From: Methylohalobius sp964654415
GTDB taxonomy: Bacteria; Pseudomonadota; Gammaproteobacteria; Methylococcales; Methylothermaceae
Direction of reading: 5' to 3'
DNA length: 64,000 nucleotides
NCBI GenBank assembly: GCA_964654415.1
Contig: CAZZIP010000014.1
Coordinates: 5,507 to 69,506, forward strand
The position numbers and the translations under genes were made by a program. Positions 58,927 to 64,000 of this stretch are shown here, one piece after another. Position 1 is the stretch's first letter, and the number at the start of each line of letters is the position of its first letter. The notes under the pieces are model-generated. The model made no database searches, had not been told where the DNA came from, and was given only the letters and a program-made list of their open reading frames with translations.

Positions 58927-61320
58927 ATGACCGAAGTACAAAACCAAATCACCGATCCCAAACCCGCTCTGGAATTGCCGGAAAACGCTATCCCGATCAT
59001 TCCAGTGCGCAACGTCGTCCTGTTCCCAGGTGTGATCATCCCATTGAGCATCGGACGGGACCGCTCCATCGCTGCAGCTCAGCAAGCCCTCAAAGCCGAG
59101 CAACCGGTGGGCCTGGTGCTCCAAAAGGACCCAAGCATCGACAATCCGATGCCCAGCGATCTCTATACCGTCGGTACCACGGCCACCATCCTGCGTTATG
59201 TGACCGGACCAGACGGTACTCATCACATCGTCTGCCAGGGAGAACAACGCTTTCGCGTCAAGCAATACCTAGAAGGTTATCCCTTCCTAGTGGCGGCAAT
59301 CGAACTGATACCGGAAACAGAAGCGATCAGTGCCGAAATCGAAGCGCGGGTATTAGAACTTAAAAAGCTGATTGGTGAGCTACTAGAGCTGATGCCGCAG
59401 GCACCCTCCGAGTTGGTCAATGCCGTCCAGCAGATCACCTCCCCGACGATGCTTGCGGACATGATCGCAGCCTTCATCGACATCGAGCCGGAGGAAAAGC
59501 AAAAACTCCTGGAAACCAGCGATGTAACAGAGCGCCTCGACCGGCTCATCGATGACCTCACTCACCGGCTCAAGGTGCTGCGCCTGTCCAAAGAAATCAG
59601 CGAGCGGACCAAAAAGAGCATGGACGAGCGCCAGCGCGAGTTCCTGCTACGCGAACAGCTTAAGACCATCCAAAAAGAGCTCGGAGAAGGTGAGGAACGG
59701 ATCGAGGAAATCGAAGAACTGCGCAAGGCCATCGAAGAAGCCGGCATGACAGAAGAGGTAAAAGAACACGCCCTCAAAGAGCTCAAGCGCCTGGAGCGGA
59801 TGCACGAATCCCAAGCTGAATACAGCATGCTGCGCACTTATCTCGAGTGGCTGGTGGAACTTCCCTGGGCCAAGGAGACTGAGGAAAAACTAGACATTGC
59901 TGAGGCACGCCAGATCCTCGACGAGGACCACTACGACCTAGACAAAGTCAAACGCCGGATCCTGGAATACCTGGCAGTGCGCAAGCTCAATCCTACCGGC
60001 AAAGGTCCGATTCTGTGTTTCGTCGGCCCGCCGGGAGTGGGAAAGACCTCCCTGGGACAATCGATCGCCAAAGCCACCGGGCGCAAGTTCGTGCGCGTGG
60101 CCTTAGGCGGACTCCACGACGAGGCCGAGATCCGTGGCCACCGGCGCACTTACATCGGCGCCATGCCAGGCAAGATCATTCAGGCGATCCGCAAGGCCGG
60201 CGCCAAAAATTGCGTGATGATGTTGGACGAGATCGACAAGCTCGGGATGGGCGCTTTCCACGGCGACCCAGCCGCCGCCTTGCTCGAAGTCTTGGATCCG
60301 GAGCAGAACGTCAATTTTGTCGACAACTATCTGGGCGTGGCGTTCGACCTGAGCAAGGTGATGTTCATCTGCACCGCCAACGTCTTGGACACCATTCCCG
60401 GTCCTTTGCGCGACCGGATGGAGATTATCGACATTCCCGGCTACACGGAAACCGACAAGCTCCAGATTGCGCGCCGTTACTTGGTCCGCCGGCAACTGGA
60501 AGCCTGTGGGCTCAAACCCGAGCAATGCGAGATCTCAAATGCCGCTTTGCTTACTATCATCCGCCAATATACGAGGGAAGCCGGAGTGCGCAATCTGGAA
60601 CGCGAAATCGGCGCGGTGTTCCGCTGGGGCGCAGTGCAAATCGCCGAAGGCAAGGCGGAGAAAATCTCCATCGACGTGGAAGACGTCAAAAAAATCCTCG
60701 GTGCCCCGCGCTTCGAAAGCGAGGCGGCGATGCGCACGAGCCTCCCAGGGGTGGCTACCGGCCTGGCTTGGACGCCGGTGGGTGGAGATATTTTGTTCAT
60801 CGAAGCCACGCGCACTCCAGGCAGCGGCAAGCTGATCCTGACCGGCCACTTAGGCGATGTGATGAAGGAAAGCGCCCAAGCGGCTCTGACCTTGGTCAAG
60901 GCCAGATGCGATCAACTGGGCATAGACCCTAAACTGTTCGCCGAAAGCGACATCCATGTCCACGTCCCAGCCGGTGCTACCCCCAAAGACGGCCCAAGCG
61001 CTGGAGTGGCGATCTTCGTCGCACTGGTGTCGCTGTTCACCAACCGACCGGTGCGCCCGGACGTCGCCATGACCGGCGAGATCTCTTTGCGCGGCTTAGT
61101 TTTGCCGGTGGGGGGAATCAAGGAAAAAGTTCTAGCCGCCTTGCAAGCTGGAATTCAAACGGTAATGCTGCCGGCCCGTAATCGCAAGGAATGGGAAGAG
61201 ATTCCGCAGGAAGCGCGGGAAAAACTGCACTTTGTGTGGCTGGAAAACGTCGATCAGGCGATCGAGGAAGCAATCGGAGCTGCAGCAGTAGAGGCACAGC
61301 CCTTATCCGAGAACTCTTAG
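58927..61320 (+). CDS. lon: ATP-dependent protease Lon
   Basis: A 797-residue Lon. The N-terminal substrate domain starts PIIPVRNVVLFPGVIIPLSI, a coiled-coil region reads FLLREQLKTIQKELGEGEER, the AAA domain has Walker A GPPGVGKT (residues 367-374) and MMLDEIDKLG, and the proteolytic domain carries catalytic Ser691 in KDGPSAGVAIF and the Lys of GGIKEK (about 732-734). All are intact. Its stop shares bases with the stop of the oppositely read next gene (TTAG). Confidence 0.98.
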   Translation: MTEVQNQITDPKPALELPENAIPIIPVRNVVLFPGVIIPLSIGRDRSIAAAQQALKAEQPVGLVLQKDPSIDNPMPSDLYTVGTTATILRYVTGPDGTHHIVCQGEQRFRVKQYLEGYPFLVAAIELIPETEAISAEIEARVLELKKLIGELLELMPQAPSELVNAVQQITSPTMLADMIAAFIDIEPEEKQKLLETSDVTERLDRLIDDLTHRLKVLRLSKEISERTKKSMDERQREFLLREQLKTIQKELGEGEERIEEIEELRKAIEEAGMTEEVKEHALKELKRLERMHESQAEYSMLRTYLEWLVELPWAKETEEKLDIAEARQILDEDHYDLDKVKRRILEYLAVRKLNPTGKGPILCFVGPPGVGKTSLGQSIAKATGRKFVRVALGGLHDEAEIRGHRRTYIGAMPGKIIQAIRKAGAKNCVMMLDEIDKLGMGAFHGDPAAALLEVLDPEQNVNFVDNYLGVAFDLSKVMFICTANVLDTIPGPLRDRMEIIDIPGYTETDKLQIARRYLVRRQLEACGLKPEQCEISNAALLTIIRQYTREAGVRNLEREIGAVFRWGAVQIAEGKAEKISIDVEDVKKILGAPRFESEAAMRTSLPGVATGLAWTPVGGDILFIEATRTPGSGKLILTGHLGDVMKESAQAALTLVKARCDQLGIDPKLFAESDIHVHVPAGATPKDGPSAGVAIFVALVSLFTNRPVRPDVAMTGEISLRGLVLPVGGIKEKVLAALQAGIQTVMLPARNRKEWEEIPQEAREKLHFVWLENVDQAIEEAIGAAAVEAQPLSENS

Positions 61321-61985
61321 GGTGAGCCGCCTTTAAGATACCGGCAAAACCATTCAGCCGCCAGTTGCGCCACCTGTTCGAGTTTTCCTGGCTCCTCGAA
61401 CAGGTGGGTGGCGCCTTCGACGATCTCAAGCTGCCAGGGCGCTTTGAGCTTTTGGCAGGCCTTCTGGTTTAACTCGATCACTACAAAATCCTCGCCGCCG
61501 ACGATAAGCAAAACCGGCGCCTTGACCTGTGCCAGGGCTGCCCCCGCTAAATCCGGCCGCCCGCCGCGCGAGACCACGGCCTTGACCAGATCTGGCCGGC
61601 GCGCGGCGGCGATCAAGGCCGCTGCTGCGCCGGTCGATGCGCCAAACAAGCCGATCGGCAGCGTTTTGAGCTCCGCTTGGCTTTGGGTCCAATCCAAAGC
61701 ATGGACCAAACGCTCGGCCAAAAGCGCGATATCAAAGCGAAACTGGGCGGTTTGCTGGTCGATTCGGCTCTCCTCGGCAGTCAGCAGATCAAACAACAAA
61801 GTCGCCAGCCCCTTTGCATTCAACGCTTGTGCTACAAAGCGGTTGCGGGGGCTGAAACGGCTGCTGCCTGAACCGTGGGCAAATAGGACCAAGCCCAAAG
61901 CGTGCCGCGGCAGAGAAAGGGTCCCCGGAAGCAAAACCTGACCGGCTTGTACCTCGATTTCCTGAGTAAACGTCGCTTCCGTCAT
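61317..61985 (-). CDS. Alpha/beta hydrolase, dienelactone-hydrolase-like
   Basis: A 222-residue cytoplasmic hydrolase. It shows LPRHALGLVLFAHGSGSSRF, the nucleophile region LPIGLFGASTGAAAALIAAA (Ser in GASTG), the Asp region LLIVGGEDFVVIELN and the final His in IVEGATHLFEEPGKL. Substrate unknown. It follows the autotransporter gene after three bases and converges on lon. Confidence 0.9.
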   Translation of the reverse strand: MTEATFTQEIEVQAGQVLLPGTLSLPRHALGLVLFAHGSGSSRFSPRNRFVAQALNAKGLATLLFDLLTAEESRIDQQTAQFRFDIALLAERLVHALDWTQSQAELKTLPIGLFGASTGAAAALIAAARRPDLVKAVVSRGGRPDLAGAALAQVKAPVLLIVGGEDFVVIELNQKACQKLKAPWQLEIVEGATHLFEEPGKLEQVAQLAAEWFCRYLKGGSP

Positions 61986-61988
61986 AGC

Positions 61989-63599
61989 TTAAAACTGCAC
62001 CCGCACCCCGCCCATAATACGATGGCTTGAGATGTGCTGGTAGCCTACCAACGCCTCATAGCCCACAAACGCCGAAACCTCATGGGCAAACGTAGCCGTC
62101 ACATCGGTACCAAAAATCGCAAAATCCCGATCCGGAGCCGGCACTTTGATCGGCACCACGCGCGAGAGAACATCTTCCGTAAACCGCGTTGCAATCGTGC
62201 GGCTGGGATCGCGGAATTCGTGATGCCATTCGCCACGAAACTGCGGCGTCAATACCCCCCACGGCAGGCTGATGGCATAGGAAACCTGCCCGCCCACCAC
62301 CGACTGAAGCGAGCGCACGTGTTGCTCGCCTACCTCCAGCCGCAGCAGGGGCAAATTGCTGGTCTCACGATAACCATCCACAATCAAACGGCGATAACTG
62401 GCCCGCACATACGGGGTAAACGTCAAACCACCATGCTGCAAGTGATACCCTGCCGTGGCCGTAAATCCCCACAGCCTGCCGTCGGTATCGCTCTTGGCCA
62501 AATTGCGACCTGGATCCTGCGGCATCGCCAAATCCAAATCGCGGATCAAATCGTAGTTGATATGACCATAGTGCACTATCCCATCTACGTAAAAATTCTC
62601 AAACGGGTAATAAGAACCGTACAAACTCCCAATATAAGAATCCGTATCCAAATGCCCGCTTCGGTGGTCAAAATCGCTGTCGGATAAAATATAACTAAAC
62701 GCCCCACCAAACAAAAACTTTTCTGTCAATTTATAATCCGACCCTAACGTCACTCCCCAGTTTTTGTAATTAAACCCCAGCAAATTGGGCGTAGAATCTA
62801 CCTCTCCTAAGTGAAAATTGCCATTCACCCATACTCCAAGCCGCCCAAACGCCTCACTTCCCGCATTGCCCCCCACCATCGGCCTGCCATCCTGATACCA
62901 TTGAATCCCCGCGTACCGAACCGTATCTAAACCAGCGTGCAAAGACTCCAAACGACCCAACACCGATGCCGCCGCCACACTCACATGCCCAGCCATCGTG
63001 CGCATCGATTGAATCCCAAACGCCGCCGCCTGCTGAGGTAAAATCGAAAATAGCTCTAAATTAGCATAGAGCGGACCATCCATAAATCGCGATAATTTAT
63101 CAAGCAAGGCTTCTCGTTTTTCCGGGGATAGCTGTCCGTTTAAAACTTCTGCGATCGTTGTCTCTTCCCTTAAAATAAAACTCAAAAACTGATTCATCTC
63201 CTCGACTTCTTGAGGCGTGAACGCTTCTAAAGGAAAACCGGTAAGAACAGATATCACATTACTTGGAGCCATATCTGCAAGTAACGCATCTCCTACCGCT
63301 CCACAGCTGTTATACAAACCAAGATTTAAATCAGATAACCCGCGATAACACAATCTGACATAAATATCCTGCATGTACCACCAGTTTTTAAAGAAATTTT
63401 CAAAAACTTTAAATGGATTATTCTCATCGTATGGTGCAAACAAAACCGGCTTAGCAGTTGTATCTAAAAAAGTTTTTAAGTTTAAATAACCTTCCAAAAG
63501 CCGAGCTCTTCTATCCGGGTCTATTACCAGCTCTTCGGCAATCAACCCAGGAGAAAACACCAGACTAACTATGAATACGAGCAGTTTTTTCATCTTCAT
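61989..63599 (-). CDS. Autotransporter-type outer-membrane protein
   Basis: A 536-residue exported protein. A signal peptide (MKMKKLLVFIVSLVFSPGLI) is followed by about 230 residues of helical, Leu-rich passenger with CYRGLSDLN and SCGAVGDALLAD, then a beta domain of about 280 residues with autotransporter barrel features: VWVNGNFHLGEVDSTPNLLG, GVTLGSDYKLTEKFLFGGAF and a terminal strand ending in RVQF. The passenger half is coded by clearly more AT-rich DNA than the barrel and than neighbouring genes. Function unknown. Confidence 0.85.
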   Translation of the reverse strand: MKMKKLLVFIVSLVFSPGLIAEELVIDPDRRARLLEGYLNLKTFLDTTAKPVLFAPYDENNPFKVFENFFKNWWYMQDIYVRLCYRGLSDLNLGLYNSCGAVGDALLADMAPSNVISVLTGFPLEAFTPQEVEEMNQFLSFILREETTIAEVLNGQLSPEKREALLDKLSRFMDGPLYANLELFSILPQQAAAFGIQSMRTMAGHVSVAAASVLGRLESLHAGLDTVRYAGIQWYQDGRPMVGGNAGSEAFGRLGVWVNGNFHLGEVDSTPNLLGFNYKNWGVTLGSDYKLTEKFLFGGAFSYILSDSDFDHRSGHLDTDSYIGSLYGSYYPFENFYVDGIVHYGHINYDLIRDLDLAMPQDPGRNLAKSDTDGRLWGFTATAGYHLQHGGLTFTPYVRASYRRLIVDGYRETSNLPLLRLEVGEQHVRSLQSVVGGQVSYAISLPWGVLTPQFRGEWHHEFRDPSRTIATRFTEDVLSRVVPIKVPAPDRDFAIFGTDVTATFAHEVSAFVGYEALVGYQHISSHRIMGGVRVQF

Positions 63600-63641
63600 T
63601 CCTCCTCTCGAATCCGCAAGGTGGATCGCAGAATTAGCCCC

Positions 63642-64000
63642 TCACTGTGATACGGCTTGCAGAAGGCCGCCGATCATCAGGACAACGAGCTCGGTATCCC
63701 CTTCAGGAATCTCCCATCCCTCAGGGGCGGTAAGCCCTCCAGCAATCGCCCCGAGTGCCCAGGCCGCAGCTTCCGGGACGAAAAGGTTTTGATCCCTGAG
63801 AGCTACCAGCAGGTCAGGAACCGCCTCCTTTGCCCTAAGCTCCCCGAGCGCCCGGGCTGCAGCCTCCCGAACGCCCGAGTCTTCATCCCTGAGGGCTGCC
63901 TGCAGGTCGGGGATCGCCTCCTTCGCCCCGAGCTTCACAAGCGCGTCAGCCGCGGCCTTCCGGACGCTTGCGTCCTGATCTCTGAGAGCTACCACAAGGT
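63642..64000 (-). CDS. HEAT-repeat protein, partial (continues past the right edge)
   Basis: At least three 31-residue HEAT/PBS-lyase-type repeats read VVALRDQDASVRKAAADALV, KLGAKEAIPDLQAALRDEDS, GVREAAARALGELRAKEAVP and LLVALRDQN. A non-repeat end with GWEIPEGDTELVVLMIGGLL follows. The frame is open to the last base, so the gene starts outside the window. Such proteins are binding scaffolds. The role is unknown. Confidence 0.75.
   Translation of the reverse strand, partial: LVVALRDQDASVRKAAADALVKLGAKEAIPDLQAALRDEDSGVREAAARALGELRAKEAVPDLLVALRDQNLFVPEAAAWALGAIAGGLTAPEGWEIPEGDTELVVLMIGGLLQAVSQ

Noticed and set aside
1..64000. CRISPR arrays
   Set aside because: No regularly spaced direct repeats with unique spacers were seen on reading through the window.

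Overview
The window looks like a GC-rich proteobacterial chromosome, most likely gammaproteobacterial. It carries System I cytochrome c maturation genes, rplM-rpsI, a CCA-encoding tRNA-Gln, a urea ABC transporter with a porin of the methylotroph FmdC kind, and bufferin-type genes. No marker here fixes the genus. The right third (about 47.7-61.3 kb) reads as compact, conserved core genome. The centre (22.1-47.2 kb) is one long accessory operon. Between the centre and the left end lies a stretch full of broken genes.

Left end (1-13.2 kb), nitrogen acquisition. On the minus strand, an outer-membrane porin is followed by urtA-urtB-urtC-urtD-urtE and then a HupE/UreJ-type protein, all tightly spaced. 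Urease genes may continue beyond the left edge, but this cannot be seen. On the plus strand there is a lipoprotein, then a 1124-residue protein joining an NCS1-type permease to a hybrid histidine kinase, then a LuxR-type response regulator. This pair probably senses the nitrogen source and may control the urt operon.

Middle left (13.4-22.1 kb), a gene graveyard with a few intact genes. The intact set is a STAS protein and a three-gene operon (MerA-like oxidoreductase, TVP38/DedA-like membrane protein, Pit-family phosphate permease). Around them lie a sigma-54 activator and a glycosyltransferase that lost their 5' ends at one shared breakpoint, an HD-GYP stub, an ECF sigma factor fused by deletion to its zinc-finger anti-sigma factor, a bufferin operon with three frameshifts and two stop codons, an IS91-like transposase tail, and an SDR fragment joined to an Fmt fragment.

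Centre (22.1-47.2 kb), an extracellular contractile injection system (eCIS). Twenty-one minus-strand genes, many overlapping by 1-4 bases, follow a promoter with a perfect -35 hexamer at 47.17-47.20 kb. They encode sheath, tube, a Pvc16/DUF4255 terminator, an AAA+ ATPase, LysM and tube-initiator proteins, a spike split over two genes, a PAAR-like tip, gp25, two large gpJ-like baseplate proteins, a gpI-like protein, a 1068-residue beta-helix fibre candidate, two eCIS-core (DUF4157) cargo-type proteins with unrelated C-termini, and several small proteins of unknown function. No tape-measure gene is recognisable.

Right (47.5-64 kb). After a SHOCT-domain remnant come rplM-rpsI, tRNA-Gln(CUG) and a terminator. 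Then follows ccmB-C-D-E-F-G-H-I (without ccmA) running by stop/start overlaps into pncA, pncB, a YigZ/IMPACT protein and a lysophospholipase-like lipoprotein, then hsp20 and lon. Converging on lon are an alpha/beta hydrolase, an autotransporter-type protein and a HEAT-repeat protein cut by the window edge.
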